Made by a program: the position numbers and the translations under genes. Shown piece after piece: positions 1-9,919 of a DNA stretch of 64,000 bases (position 1 is its first letter; every line of letters starts with the position of its first letter). Below the pieces are notes generated by a model that worked only from the letters and a program-made list of their open reading frames with translations, was not told the DNA's origin and did no database searches. The DNA is from Sulfitobacter faviae (GTDB lineage Bacteria > Pseudomonadota > Alphaproteobacteria > Rhodobacterales > Rhodobacteraceae). The stretch is from contig NZ_PGFQ01000001.1 of NCBI RefSeq assembly GCF_029870955.1, positions 2,232,001 to 2,296,000 of the forward strand, in the 5' to 3' direction.

Positions 1-1158
1 TTCCAGCCGGGCGCTTTCCATCTGGCAGGCGAGGGTGCGTTTCCAGATCAGATCATAGAGTTTCGCCTGATCGGCGTCGAGCTTCAGCGCTTTGGCGTCC
101 TTGGTCATATCCGTCGGGCGGATACATTCGTGGGCTTCCTGCGCGTTCTTCGCCTTGTTCTTGTAGATGCGCGGCTCTTTCGGCACGTAATCCGCGCCAA
201 AACGGTCCTTGATCGCGTCGCGCGCCATGGAGACGGCCTCGGGCGCCATGTCGATGCCGTCGGTCCGCATGTAAGTGATGTGGCCGGCCTCGTAGAGACG
301 CTGCGCGGTCGACATGGTCTGGCGCGCGCCCATCGAAAACTTGCGGCTGGCCTCCTGTTGCAGGGTCGAGGTCATGAAGGGGGCCGAGGGGTTGCGGCTG
401 GCCGGTTTCGCCTCGACATTCATCACCTTCAGCGCGCGGGAGGTGATCGCCTGCACCGCCATCTCGGCCTGTGTGGCGTCAGCCAGATCGAAACGTTCGA
501 GCTTGTTTCCGGCCAGCGAGACGAGGCGGGCCTCGAATTCCTGACCGCGCGGGGTGGCGAGCAGCGCCTTTACCGACCAGTATTCCCGGGCGCGAAACGC
601 CTCGATCTCCATCTCGCGCTCGACGATGAGGCGCAGGGTGACCGATTGCACGCGGCCCGCGGATTTCGCGCCGGGCAGTTTGCGCCAAAGCACGGGGGAG
701 AGGTTGAACCCCACCAGATAGTCCAGTGCGCGGCGGGCGAGATAGGCCTCGACCAGCGGCATGTCGACCTGACGCGGGTTCTGCATCGCCTCGGTCACCG
801 CCTTTTGGGTGATCTGGTTGAAGACCACGCGGCTCACCGGCGTGTCCTTCTTGATCGATTTGCGCTTGGTCAGCGCCTCTTGCAGGTGCCAGCTGATCGC
901 CTCGCCCTCGCGGTCGGGGTCAGTCGCGAGGATCAATGCGTTGTCTTGGGCCAGCGCGTCGGCGATGGCTTTGACGTGTTTCTTGCTGTCGCTGGCGACC
1001 TCCCATTTCATGTCGAAATCGGCGTCAGTGTCGACCGAGCCGTCTTTTGGCGGCAGGTCACGGACATGGCCGTAAGAGGCGAGAACGGTGTAATCGTCGC
1101 CCAGATATTTGTTGATCGTTTTGGCCTTGGCTGGGGATTCGACGACGACGACGGGCAT
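1..1158 (-). CDS. topA: DNA topoisomerase I, N-terminal 386 residues (partial, runs off the window)
   Basis: Type IA topoisomerase that relaxes negative supercoils by passing one strand through a transient break. The TOPRIM domain starts at once: catalytic Glu7 sits in VVVVESPAKAKT, and the acidic triad DPDREGE is at residues 80-86. The strand-cleaving tyrosine is Y296 in ITYMRTDG, so all catalytic parts visible here are present. The C-terminal zinc/basic domains would lie left of base 1. The ATG at 1158 gives the canonical start two residues before the first strand; an in-frame GTG 12 bases upstream is possible. dprA lies upstream in the same orientation, a common alphaproteobacterial order. 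Confidence 0.95.
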   Translation of the reverse strand, partial: MPVVVVESPAKAKTINKYLGDDYTVLASYGHVRDLPPKDGSVDTDADFDMKWEVASDSKKHVKAIADALAQDNALILATDPDREGEAISWHLQEALTKRKSIKKDTPVSRVVFNQITQKAVTEAMQNPRQVDMPLVEAYLARRALDYLVGFNLSPVLWRKLPGAKSAGRVQSVTLRLIVEREMEIEAFRAREYWSVKALLATPRGQEFEARLVSLAGNKLERFDLADATQAEMAVQAITSRALKVMNVEAKPASRNPSAPFMTSTLQQEASRKFSMGARQTMSTAQRLYEAGHITYMRTDGIDMAPEAVSMARDAIKDRFGADYVPKEPRIYKNKAKNAQEAHECIRPTDMTKDAKALKLDADQAKLYDLIWKRTLACQMESARLE

Positions 1159-1400
1159 AAATACAGGCACCTTAGATCAAAAACGGGGGCGGCTTTGCGC
1201 TGTCTCATGTGGGATTGCAGGGGTGTTTGTCAATGCAGCTGCTGCGTATCGCGGATTTGCGGCGCAGCGGTTTCGCAGGCCGGATGGGCCATTTCGGCGG
1301 CATCGACCCTCGGCATTCGAGGCTTGCTTGGCCCGACCAACTGCCCCCGGTTGGTCCCCGGTTTCGCGGCGCTTTAACCGGGCCGCGCTCCTTCGCGGCG

Positions 1401-2554
1401 TCAGGCAGAGCGGCTGAGCAGCCCGCCGGGTTGGCGCTGAATTTCCCCCTCCATCTCAAGATCGAGGAGCGCGGGGGCGACATCGCTACTCGGCACTTGC
1501 AGGTCGCGGATCAATTGATCCTCCGCAACCGGCGCATGGCCGAGACGAGAGAGGATCTGCGCATGGAGCTTCGCGACAGGGCTTTGGTTTCGCGGCGGCG
1601 ATTCCGGGCGCGGGGCCGCGGGGGGCTTTCTGCGGGGTGGCGGGGTGTGAGCTCCCCCTCCGGCAAAACCTCCAACACATCCGCGGCAGAGCGCACCAGC
1701 ACCGCGCCGTCGCGGATTAGCATGTTGCAGCCTGCCGCGCGGGCGTCCATCGGATGGCCGGGGACCGCAAGCACGTCGCGGCCCTGATCCAGCGCATCGC
1801 GGGCGGTGATTAAACTGCCCGAGCGGGCCGCCGCCTCAACCACCACCGTTGCACGGCTCAGGCCCGAGATGATGCGATTGCGGCGAGGGAAGTGCCGCGC
1901 CATCGGTTGCAGCCCCATCGGTTGCTCTGACAAACGCAGCCCCTGCGCGGCAATTTGACCGGCCAGCGCAGTGTTCTCATTAGGGTATATAATGTCGACC
2001 CCGCCCGCCTGCACGGCGATGGTGCCGCGGGGCAATGCAGCCTCATGCGCCGCCGCGTCGATGCCCCGAGCAAGGCCGGAGACCACGACTAACCCAGCTT
2101 CCCCCAGTTCGGCGGCGAGGTTGCGGGCCATGCGCAGCCCAAGCGAAGAGGCGTTTCGCGCGCCCACGAGGGAGATCATCGGACGGCCCAGCAATGCCGG
2201 GTCGCCGATCAGCCATAGGAAGGGCGGCGCATCGGGAAGGTCGCTGAGCAGGCGCGGGTAGGGTGCCTCCCCCTCAACCAGTAGCCGGGCCCCGGCGCGG
2301 CGGGCGGCGTTGAGTTCCGCCTGAACCACCCCTTCGGGGCAGATGCGGTAGTCTGATATCCCGGCGGCACGCGCGACTTCCGGCAGCGCCTTCAGCGCCT
2401 CTTGGGCAGAGCCATGTTCATCCAGCAGGCGGCGATAGGTCGAAATACCCACGCGGCGAGAGCGCAACAGACGAAGCCGGGCAAACTGTTCATCTTCCTG
2501 GGTGGGTGGGAGTGGGGGGTGAGTGGAAGAAGGATGTAGGTCCTTGTCAGTCAT
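1401..2554 (-). CDS. dprA: DNA-processing protein DprA, frame broken near the 3' end
   Basis: DprA loads RecA onto incoming single-stranded DNA during natural transformation. An N-terminal helical region is followed by the Rossmann-like DprA fold (LVGARNASSLGLRMARNL, GLARGIDAAAHEAAL, NRIISGLS). The C-terminal winged-helix domain is in a different frame: as written the protein runs into arginine-rich nonsense and stops at 1511. One extra base in the G run 1620-1625 would restore a reading frame to 1401, ending in LLSRSA, for about 384 residues. The restored tail (LHAQILSRLGHAPVAEDQL, then an acidic helix) looks like a normal DprA winged helix. A true frameshift cannot be excluded. The ATG at 2554 gives a proline-rich leader before the conserved part. 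Confidence 0.88.
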
Positions 2555-2650
2555 CCCGAAACTCCGTCCGTTGCAGAATCAGGTATAGGATTTAGTGCTT
2601 AACAACCTATGAACATTTCCCCGCGTATTTGATTCAACCCCAGCGTGCTG

Positions 2651-4072
2651 TCAGGTCGCAGCCCCGCCGACGGTCAGCCCGCCGATCATCAAAGTGGGCT
2701 GGCCCACACCCACCGGCACCCATTGCCCCTGTTTGCCACAGTTGCCCATGCCGGGGTCGAGCGTCGGGTCATTGCCGATGGCGCGGATCTTTTGCAAGGC
2801 CGTGGCCCCATCGCCGATCAACGTGGCGCCTTTGACCGGCGCGCCGATCTTGCCGTTCTGCACACGGTAGGCCTCGGTGCAGGAGAAGACGAATTTACCA
2901 TTGGTGATATCCACCTGCCCGCCGCCGAAGCCCACGGCATAGATCCCGTCCTTGAGATCAGCCACGATATCGCCCGGGGCCGCCTCGCCGCCCAGCATAT
3001 AGGTGTTGGTCATGCGCGGCATCGGGATATGCGCATAGGACTGCCGCCGCCCGTTCCCGGTCGAGGCGCCGCTCATGAGCCGCCCGTTCTGACGGTCCTG
3101 CATATAGCCGACCAGCACGCCATCTTCGATCAGCACATTGCGCGCCGAGGGGGTGCCCTCGTCATCGACTGAGATTGAGCCGCGCCGGTCGGGGATCGTG
3201 CCGTCATCCAGCACGGTCACGCCCTTGGCGGCGATCTGTTGGCCCATCAGCCCGGCGAAGGCGCTGGAGCCCTTGCGGTTGAAATCGCCCTCAAGCCCGT
3301 GGCCGATAGCTTCGTGCAGCAGAATGCCGGGCCAGCCGGGGCCAAGCACCACGTCCATCACGCCCGCGGGCGCAGGGACGGCTTCAAGGTTCACACAGGC
3401 GATGCGCAGGGCTTCGCGGACCTTGGCCTGCCAATCTTCGGGGGCCAGCATACCGTCGAGGCCGATCCGCCCGCCGCCGCCGACCCCGCCGCTTTCGCGG
3501 CGGCCTTCCTGCTCGACAATGACCGAGACATTGACCCGCGTCATCGGGCGCACGTCGCGCACCGAATGTCCTTCGGGGCGGAGAATCTCGACTTCTTGAA
3601 TGCTGGCGGCGATCGTGGCGCTCACCTGTACCACGCGGGAATCGAGGCTGCGGGCATAGGCGTCGATCTCGCGCAGGGTATCGACCTTGACCGGGAAGGC
3701 GTGGCCCGCGATCGGGTCTTCGTCCGTATAGAGACGCGTGTTGCTGGCCTGAGGCGCATCCGCCCAAGTGCCGCCGCCATCGCCCACCGCCAGCCGCGCC
3801 GTTTCCGCCGCGCGGCGCAGGGCGGCCTCGCTCAGCTCGGTCGAATGGGCGTAGCCTGCCACCTCACCGCGCACGGCGCGCAGGCCAAAGCCCTCGGCGG
3901 CGTCATAGCTTGCGGTTTTGAGGCGTCCGTCGTCGAAAACCAGCGCCTCTGAACGGCGGCGTTCGAGGAACAATTCCCCGTCATCGGCACCGGCCACGGC
4001 CTCGCGCAGCACGCTCAGAGCGGTTTCTCGGTCCAGATCGGCCTCGAAGGGGGTGAAATGCGCGCGGCTCAT
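2651..4072 (-). CDS. tldD: TldD metalloprotease subunit
   Basis: TldD forms a heterodimeric zinc protease with TldE/PmbA. It degrades unfolded peptides and, in other bacteria, helps mature microcins and CcdA. The zinc motif HEAIGHGLEGD (HExxxH) is in the middle of the protein, and the C-terminal ELFLERRR / glycine-rich family blocks are present. Length is 473 residues from the ATG at 4072, close to the E. coli protein (about 480). An open frame continues 32 codons upstream but has no family resemblance. No tldE is seen in the window. It is divergent from coxB across a 178-bp gap. Confidence 0.93.
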   Translation of the reverse strand: MSRAHFTPFEADLDRETALSVLREAVAGADDGELFLERRRSEALVFDDGRLKTASYDAAEGFGLRAVRGEVAGYAHSTELSEAALRRAAETARLAVGDGGGTWADAPQASNTRLYTDEDPIAGHAFPVKVDTLREIDAYARSLDSRVVQVSATIAASIQEVEILRPEGHSVRDVRPMTRVNVSVIVEQEGRRESGGVGGGGRIGLDGMLAPEDWQAKVREALRIACVNLEAVPAPAGVMDVVLGPGWPGILLHEAIGHGLEGDFNRKGSSAFAGLMGQQIAAKGVTVLDDGTIPDRRGSISVDDEGTPSARNVLIEDGVLVGYMQDRQNGRLMSGASTGNGRRQSYAHIPMPRMTNTYMLGGEAAPGDIVADLKDGIYAVGFGGGQVDITNGKFVFSCTEAYRVQNGKIGAPVKGATLIGDGATALQKIRAIGNDPTLDPGMGNCGKQGQWVPVGVGQPTLMIGGLTVGGAAT

Positions 4073-4250
4073 CGGGGTATCCTTGCTTGCTGTCACAAAA
4101 CTGTCTCGCGCGGCTCTATGACGCAAGCATGTGACTTTATCTTGTAGGCAGAATATGATTGTAAGCACCCAGGATTACAACGGCACCGGATCGCAGCCGC
4201 GGTTTGGGGTGCTTATCGGCTTCTTAATGGTCACAAGATCAGGACGACAT

Positions 4251-5167
4251 ATGAAACATCTACTCCCCCTTTCCGGTCTTTTGACCAGCCTTGCCGCCCT
4301 GCCTGCATTGGCACAGGACAGCCTGCGCATTGACGGGCTTGATGTCATCGGCAGACCTGTTGACGGCGAGACAGGCTTTCAACCCGCCGTTACCGAATTG
4401 GCGCGGGATATCCACGATCTCGATTACCTGATTCTCGTGATCATCACGGCGATCACCGTCTTCGTGACGGGTCTGATCGTCTGGGTCATGATCCGCTACA
4501 ACAAAAAGCGGAACCCGAACCCCTCGTCCTTCACCCACCACACCCCGATCGAGATCGCTTGGACCATCGGGCCGATTCTCATTCTTGTGCTGATCGGTGC
4601 CTATTCGCTGCCGATCCTGTTCCGCCAGCAGGAAATCCCCGAGGCGGACATCACGATCAAGGCCATCGGCAACCAGTGGTACTGGACCTATGAATATGTC
4701 GACGAAGAGATCGCCTTTGACAGCTACATGATCGGCGCCCCGGCGACGCTGGGCGACGGCGATGAGGACGTGACCCCTTCGTGCTGGATGACGCGATGGT
4801 CGCCAAGCTCGAAGACGAAGGCTACAGCCGCGACGACTTCCTGCTGGCCACCGACACATCCGTCGTGATCCCCGTGGGCAAGACCATCGTCGTGCAGGTG
4901 ACCGCCAGCGACGTGATCCACTCTTGGACAATCCCCGCCTTCGGCGTGAAACAGGATGGCGTGCCGGGCCGTCTGGCCGAACTGTGGTTCACCGCCGAGC
5001 AAGAGGGCGTCTACTTTGGCCAATGTTCCGAGCTTTGCGGTCAGGCCCACGCCTATATGCCGATCACCGTCAAAGTGGTTTCGGAAGAGGCCTATGCGGA
5101 ATGGCTTGGCAACGCCAAGGCGGAATATGCTGGCATCGAACAGCCGCTGACCGTCGCCTCTAAGTAA
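4251..5167 (+). CDS. coxB: Cytochrome c oxidase subunit II (CuA subunit), one base missing in mid-gene
   Basis: Subunit II of aa3-type oxidase accepts electrons from cytochrome c at the binuclear CuA centre in the periplasm. A signal peptide (about residues 1-22, ending LPALAQ) precedes two membrane helices (about 58-85 and 105-125), then the periplasmic cupredoxin domain. The electron-entry aromatic patch QWYWTYEY and the CuA ligands CSELCGQAH are both present, but in different frames. Reading shifts at the C run 4774-4777; one added C gives [10 protein letters not shown] and about 305 residues, the normal length. Start ATG 4251 has an AGGA just upstream. It is first gene of the ctaB-ctaG-coxC-surf1 operon; the catalytic subunit coxA is not here. 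Confidence 0.93.
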
Positions 5168-5227
5168 GCCAGTTCCACGGGGCAGGGCGCAGGCCCGTGC
5201 CCCGTGTTTACCCTTGGAAGGTTCGGG

Positions 5228-6163
5228 ATGACTGACATCACCAATACGCCAACAAGTGAATACGACGCGCAGCTGGGGGATTACTTCGCCCTGCTGAAGC
5301 CGCGCGTCATGTCGCTGGTCGTCTTCACGGCCTTCGTGGGGCTGTTGGCCGCGCCGGTTTCGGTCAATCCCGTCATCGGCTTTTGCGCGATCTTGTTCAT
5401 CGCCATCGGCGGCGGTGCCTCGGGCGCGCTGAATATGTGGTGGGACGCCGATATCGACGCGGTGATGCGCCGCACGCGCGGGCGCCCGATCCCCTCGGGC
5501 CGGGTCCAGCCCGGTGAGGCGCTGACGCTTGGCGTTGCGCTCTCGGGTCTGTCGGTGATGATGCTGGCACTGGCGACCAACCTGCTGGCGGGCGGGATGC
5601 TGCTCTTCACCATCCTTTTCTATGCCGTTTTCTATACCATGTGGCTCAAGCGTCTGACGCCGCAGAACATCGTCATCGGCGGCGCCGCGGGGGCCTTCCC
5701 ACCGGTGATCGGCTGGGTCGCCGCCACGGGCAGCTTCTCGGTCGAGGCATGGCTGATGTTCGCGCTGATCTTCATGTGGACACCGCCGCATTTCTGGGCG
5801 CTGGCGCTCTTCATGCGCTCGGACTACGACGACGCCAAGGTGCCGATGCTGACCGTGACCCATGGCCGCCCGGCCACGCGGCTGCATATCTTCGTCTACA
5901 CCGTCCTTCTGGCTGCTCTGGCCATTGGTACGGCCTTCACGGCCATCGGCGGCATCTTCTATTTCGCCGTGGCGCTGGTGCTGAACGCGGCCTTCCTCTT
6001 GGGCGCCTACCGCATCTGGAAGCGGGATGAGGTCATGGCCGAGGGTGACGACTATGCCGAAGAGCGCAAGTTCTTCCGCCTGTCGCTGGCCTATCTCTTC
6101 TTGCACTTCGGCGCGATCTTGGGCGAAGCGGCCCTGCGCACCTTTGGCTTGGGAGGCTGGTAA
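5228..6163 (+). CDS. ctaB: Protohaem IX farnesyltransferase (haem O synthase)
   Basis: Membrane prenyltransferase that adds a farnesyl group to haem b, giving haem O, precursor of the haem A of the oxidase encoded next door. The UbiA-family aspartate-rich motif [18 protein letters not shown] is clear, and the second conserved loop ([10 protein letters not shown]) is present. Several hydrophobic helices cover the 311 residues. ATG 5228 was chosen because it has GGAAGG upstream and gives the usual short acidic N-terminus before LKPRVMSL. Its stop codon overlaps the next start (TAATG), suggesting translational coupling. Confidence 0.95.
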   Translation: MTDITNTPTSEYDAQLGDYFALLKPRVMSLVVFTAFVGLLAAPVSVNPVIGFCAILFIAIGGGASGALNMWWDADIDAVMRRTRGRPIPSGRVQPGEALTLGVALSGLSVMMLALATNLLAGGMLLFTILFYAVFYTMWLKRLTPQNIVIGGAAGAFPPVIGWVAATGSFSVEAWLMFALIFMWTPPHFWALALFMRSDYDDAKVPMLTVTHGRPATRLHIFVYTVLLAALAIGTAFTAIGGIFYFAVALVLNAAFLLGAYRIWKRDEVMAEGDDYAEERKFFRLSLAYLFLHFGAILGEAALRTFGLGGW

Positions 6164-6321
6164 TGGGCATCCGACCCGAGCATGAGCTGCACGACCGCCG
6201 CCGTGGCCGCAACATCGGCGTGGGCCTGATGCTGGGCGCCTTCGTGGTGCTGATCATGGCGCTGACCTACGTCAAGATCACCCAGACCGATTTCGAACTC
6301 CCCCGGAGCAACGCGAGGTGA
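6163..6321 (+). CDS. Small single-span membrane protein in the cox operon
   Basis: A 52-residue protein with a charged, Arg/His-rich cytoplasmic N-terminus (about residues 1-18), one hydrophobic helix (about 19-39) and a short polar tail. It starts on the last base of the ctaB stop codon and ends eight bases before ctaG, so it is almost certainly translated with them. Short proteins at this position occur in other alphaproteobacterial cox operons (often labelled CoxF or 'oxidase assembly'). I infer a role in assembly or stability of the oxidase but see no catalytic or metal-binding residues. Confidence 0.75.
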   Translation: MGIRPEHELHDRRRGRNIGVGLMLGAFVVLIMALTYVKITQTDFELPRSNAR

Positions 6322-6328
6322 CACAGTA

Positions 6329-6904
6329 ATGGCGCTTTCCGGTCCTCAGAAAACAGTGATGCAAACCGTCGGCGTGGTGGTGCTCATGGGCGGGCTCGCC
6401 TGGGCGTCGGTGCCGTTTTACGACTGGTTCTGCCGCGTCACCGGCTTTGGCGGCACGCCGGGGCAGGTCTCTGCCGCCAGCGCCGATGTGCTGGATCAGA
6501 CGGTCAAGGTGCGGTTCGACGGCTCCCTCAATGACGGCATGCCGTGGGAGTTCAAACCCGTGGTGCGCGAAATGGAAGTCCGCATCGGCGAGACCGGGTT
6601 GGCCTTCTACGAGGCTTACAACCCGACCGACAAACCGGTGGCAGGGCAGGCGAGCTATAACGTCACCCCCTATACCGCCGGGGCCTTCTTCGAGAAGATC
6701 GACTGCTTTTGCTTTACCGAACAGGTGCTGGCCCCGGGCGAGCGTGTGCAGATGCCGGTGAGCTTCTTCGTCGACCCGGAAATGGTCGAAGACCGTGATG
6801 GGAAGTTTGTACATACCATCACTCTGTCCTATACATTCTACGAAATTGACCTGCCCGAGGGCTATGCCGCCCTTGATCAGGTCAGCGCCACAACAACCAA
6901 TTAA
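6329..6904 (+). CDS. ctaG: Cytochrome c oxidase assembly protein CtaG (Cox11 family)
   Basis: Copper chaperone that delivers Cu to the CuB site of subunit I. There is one N-terminal membrane anchor (about residues 10-28) followed by a periplasmic immunoglobulin-like domain. The copper-binding CFCF motif lies in KIDCFCFTEQVL. Length is 191 residues, normal for Cox11/CtaG. It is located between ctaB and coxC as in Rhodobacter and Paracoccus, which fixes its job as oxidase assembly. Confidence 0.95.
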   Translation: MALSGPQKTVMQTVGVVVLMGGLAWASVPFYDWFCRVTGFGGTPGQVSAASADVLDQTVKVRFDGSLNDGMPWEFKPVVREMEVRIGETGLAFYEAYNPTDKPVAGQASYNVTPYTAGAFFEKIDCFCFTEQVLAPGERVQMPVSFFVDPEMVEDRDGKFVHTITLSYTFYEIDLPEGYAALDQVSATTTN

Positions 6905-6939
6905 CGACCTGATTGAACAAAGGTGAGGGACCCGCAACC

Positions 6940-7744
6940 ATGGCCCATGCAAAAAACCACGACTACCATATTCTCCCCCCTCGACCTGGCCGCTGCTGGG
7001 GTCGGTAGGCGGATTTGTCATGCTGGCGGGTGCCGTCATGTGGATGCACGGGATGACGCCCTTCGTCTTCTTGGGCGGTCTGGTCGCCACCCTCTACGTC
7101 ATGTTCGGCTGGTGGGCCGAAGTCGTCTCGGAAAGCGAAGTGGGCGATCACACCGGCGTGGTGCGGATCGGCCTGCGCTATGGCTTCATCCTCTTCATCA
7201 TGTCTGAAGTGATGTTCTTCGTCGCGTGGTTCTGGTCCTTCTTCAAACAGGCCCTCTACCCGATGTATGAATATGTCGGCACGGAATACGTCCAGCCCGA
7301 GATTCACGCGGTTGACGCTTTCCACCTGCCGCTGATCAACACGCTGGTCCTGCTGCTGTCGGGCTGTGCCGTGACATGGGCGCACCACGCGCTGGCGCAT
7401 GAGAACAACCGCAAAGACCTGATCTCGGGCCTGACCATCGCGGTGATCCTCGGCGTGCTCTTCACCGCGCTGCAAGCCTACGAATACTACGAGCTGCTGG
7501 TCCATGACGATTGGACATTCGGCGGCGACATGTATTTCTCCAGCTTCTTCATGGCGACCGGCTTCCACGGTTTCCACGTGATCATCGGCACGATCTTCCT
7601 CTTCGTCTGCCTGCTGCGCGCCATGCGCGGCCACTTCACCCCGAACGCCATGTCGGCTTCGAGGCGGCAGCGTGGTACTGGCACTTCGTTGACGTGGTCT
7701 GGCTGTTCCTCTTCTTCGCCGTCTACATGTGGGGCCAGCCCTGA
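6940..7744 (+). CDS. coxC: Cytochrome c oxidase subunit III, two apparent one-base losses
   Basis: Seven-helix subunit III stabilises subunit I and its proton uptake path. The start is ATG 6940 ([15 protein letters not shown]), just after ctaG. The protein is read in three frames. The first switch is at the C run 6975-6980, where one more C gives [15 protein letters not shown]. The second is at the CC 7648-7649, where one more C gives [19 protein letters not shown]. With both repaired it is about 268 residues, ends in YMWGQP, and matches the family throughout. Two independent lesions in an operon that otherwise looks intact favour sequence error. It also carries the alternative gene name ctaE. 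Confidence 0.92.
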
Positions 7745-7787
7745 CCATAGGGCGGGGTTGCATCCGCGCCCCACACCCGTAAAACCC

Positions 7788-7815
7788 AAACGCGCGAAGC
7801 CCTCTTCGCGCGTTT
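7788..7815 (+). terminator. Intrinsic terminator-like hairpin after coxC
   Basis: A perfect 12-bp inverted repeat, AAACGCGCGAAG against CTTCGCGCGTTT, with a four-base loop and a short T-rich tail. It lies between the coxC stop and surf1. It could end or attenuate the cox transcript before surf1-thrC. The T tract is weak, so termination may be partial. Confidence 0.6.
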
Positions 7816-7839
7816 GTCGTTTCAGCCAGAGAGATTCGA

Positions 7840-8526
7840 ATGCGGCGCAGCCTGTTCTTCATCATCGTCGGCCTTGGCGGGGCAGCCATCCTCGTCGCAC
7901 TCGGGGTCTGGCAGGTGCAGCGGCTGGCGTGGAAAGAGGCGATCATCGCCGACATCAACAACCGCATCGCCGCCGCGCCCGTCGCCTTGCCCGCCGATCC
8001 TGACCCGGAGGCCGACGCCTATCTGCCCGTCACCGTCAGCGGAGAGATCGGGGCGCAGGCGCTGCATGTGCTGGTCAGCCAAAAGCAGAAAGGGGCGGGC
8101 TACCGCGTCATCGCGCCTATGGCGCTGGAAAGCGGGCGGCGCGTGCTCATCGACCTCGGCTTTACCGCCACATCGAACAAAGACGCTATCGCCCCCGCAG
8201 GCACCGCCACCCTGACCGGCAACCTGCAATGGCCTCAGGAAGTCGACAGTTTCACGCCCGAGGCCGACATGGATCGCAACATCTGGTTCGCCCGCGATGT
8301 TGAACTCATGGCCGAAACCCTCGACACCGAACCGCTTTTGATTGTCATGCGCGAAGGCACCGGGCCGGACCCAAAGATCACCCCGCTGCCCGTCGATACC
8401 GCCCGCATCCCCAACGATCACTTGCAATATGCGATCACCTGGTTTTCCCTCGCCGCCATCTGGCTGGCGATGACCGTCCTTTTCCTGCGCCGCCGCCGCG
8501 CCCCTGCAACGCCGAAAGTCGACTGA
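7840..8526 (+). CDS. SURF1 family cytochrome oxidase biogenesis protein
   Basis: SURF1 (Shy1) proteins help insert haem a into subunit I. The architecture is as expected: a membrane helix at each end (about residues 5-25 and 200-220) flanking a periplasmic domain. It has the N-terminal [15 protein letters not shown] block and the C-terminal [14 protein letters not shown] block typical of the family. Length is 228 residues. It lies downstream of the coxC hairpin and 4 bp upstream of thrC. Confidence 0.93.
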   Translation: MRRSLFFIIVGLGGAAILVALGVWQVQRLAWKEAIIADINNRIAAAPVALPADPDPEADAYLPVTVSGEIGAQALHVLVSQKQKGAGYRVIAPMALESGRRVLIDLGFTATSNKDAIAPAGTATLTGNLQWPQEVDSFTPEADMDRNIWFARDVELMAETLDTEPLLIVMREGTGPDPKITPLPVDTARIPNDHLQYAITWFSLAAIWLAMTVLFLRRRRAPATPKVD

Positions 8527-8530
8527 CCCT

Positions 8531-9919
8531 ATGCGCTATATCTCTACCCGTGGCTCCGCCCCTGTTCTGTCCTTCGAAGAGGCGATGCTGACCGGCCTTG
8601 CCCGTGACGGCGGCCTCTACGTCCCCGAAACGATCCCGACGCTGAGCGCGGAACAGATCGCGGCCATGCAGGGCCAAAGCTACGAAGAGGTGGCCTTCAC
8701 CGTCATGCGCCCCTTCATCGGTGACACTTTCACCGACGACGAATTCCGCGCCATCATCGCCCGCGCTTACGCAGGCTTCGGCCACTCCGCCCGCGCGCCG
8801 ATGGTGCAACTCGCCCCGAACCACTTCCTGCTGGAACTCTTCCACGGGCCGACACTGGCGTTCAAAGACTTCGCCATGCAGCTCATCGGCCAGATGTTCC
8901 AAGCCGCCTTGGGCCGCAAGGGCGAGCGGGTGACCATCGTGGGCGCCACCTCGGGTGACACCGGCTCCGCCGCGATCGAAGCCTTCAAGGGGCTCGACAA
9001 TGTCGATGTCTTCATCCTTTACCCCCATGGCCGGGTGTCTGACGTGCAGCGCCGCCAGATGACCACGCCTGCGGAATCCAACGTGCACGCGCTGGCCATC
9101 GACGGTGATTTCGACGATTGCCAAGCGCGCCTTAAGGACATGTTCAACGATTTCGACTTCCGCGATTCCGTGCGGCTGGCGGGCGTGAACTCGATCAACT
9201 GGGGCCGGGTGCTGGCGCAGGTGGTCTATTACTTCACCGCCGCCACCAGCCTTGGCGCGCCCCTGCGTGAGGTCAGCTTCACCGTGCCCACCGGCAATTT
9301 CGGCGACATCTTCGCGGGCTATATCGCCAAGCGCATGGGCCTGCCCATCGCCGATCTGGTCGTCGCCACCAACCAGAACGACATCCTGCACCGCTGCCTC
9401 TCGGGCCAAGGCTATCATAAGGGGAGCGTGACCCCCTCGATCAGCCCCTCGATGGACATTCAGGTCTCCTCGAATTTCGAACGCGCCCTCTTTGACGCCT
9501 ATGACCGCGACGCCGGTGCCGTGGCGCAGTTGATGGACGAGTTGGGGCAGGGCGGTTTCGACGTCTCTCAAGGGGCGATGCAAGCGCTGCAAGACATCTA
9601 CCGCTCGGGCCGCGTCTCCGAAGAGGAAACCACCGCCACCATCGCCGACCGCCGCCGCACCACCGGCGAGCTGCTTTGCCCGCATTCCGCTGTCGGTGTG
9701 AAAGTCGCGGATGATCTGCGCGATCCGGCAACGCCGATGGTCACGCTCGCCACCGCCCATCCGGCAAAATTCCCCGACGCGGTCGAAGCCGCCACTGGCA
9801 TCCGCCCGGGCCTGCCGCCCCGCATGGCGGACCTTTTCGACCGGGAAGAACGTTTCACCCGGCTGTCCAACGACCTCGACGCGCTCAAGGCGCATATCAA
9901 AGGAAACCTCTCCGCGTGA
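8531..9919 (+). CDS. thrC: Threonine synthase
   Basis: PLP enzyme that converts O-phosphohomoserine to threonine. The PLP lysine is K112 in GPTLAFKDFAMQ, and the phosphate-binding glycine-rich loop GATSGDTGSAAIEAF follows. At 462 residues it is the long fungal/proteobacterial class. The start MRYISTRG is typical. It follows surf1 by 4 bp and its stop overlaps the GTG start of the M16 peptidase. Its placement at the end of the cox operon is common in Rhodobacteraceae and does not imply a functional link. Confidence 0.96.
   Translation: MRYISTRGSAPVLSFEEAMLTGLARDGGLYVPETIPTLSAEQIAAMQGQSYEEVAFTVMRPFIGDTFTDDEFRAIIARAYAGFGHSARAPMVQLAPNHFLLELFHGPTLAFKDFAMQLIGQMFQAALGRKGERVTIVGATSGDTGSAAIEAFKGLDNVDVFILYPHGRVSDVQRRQMTTPAESNVHALAIDGDFDDCQARLKDMFNDFDFRDSVRLAGVNSINWGRVLAQVVYYFTAATSLGAPLREVSFTVPTGNFGDIFAGYIAKRMGLPIADLVVATNQNDILHRCLSGQGYHKGSVTPSISPSMDIQVSSNFERALFDAYDRDAGAVAQLMDELGQGGFDVSQGAMQALQDIYRSGRVSEEETTATIADRRRTTGELLCPHSAVGVKVADDLRDPATPMVTLATAHPAKFPDAVEAATGIRPGLPPRMADLFDREERFTRLSNDLDALKAHIKGNLSA

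Noticed and set aside
4724..6106. 460-residue minus-strand open frame over coxB and ctaB
   Set aside because: Shadow frame rich in Gly, His, Arg and Gln, opposite two well-identified genes.
6940..7744. Programmed frameshifting in coxC
   Set aside because: Two shifts, both restored by one base in a C run, in a gene not known to use recoding, and the same defect recurs across the window. Sequence error is the simpler reading.
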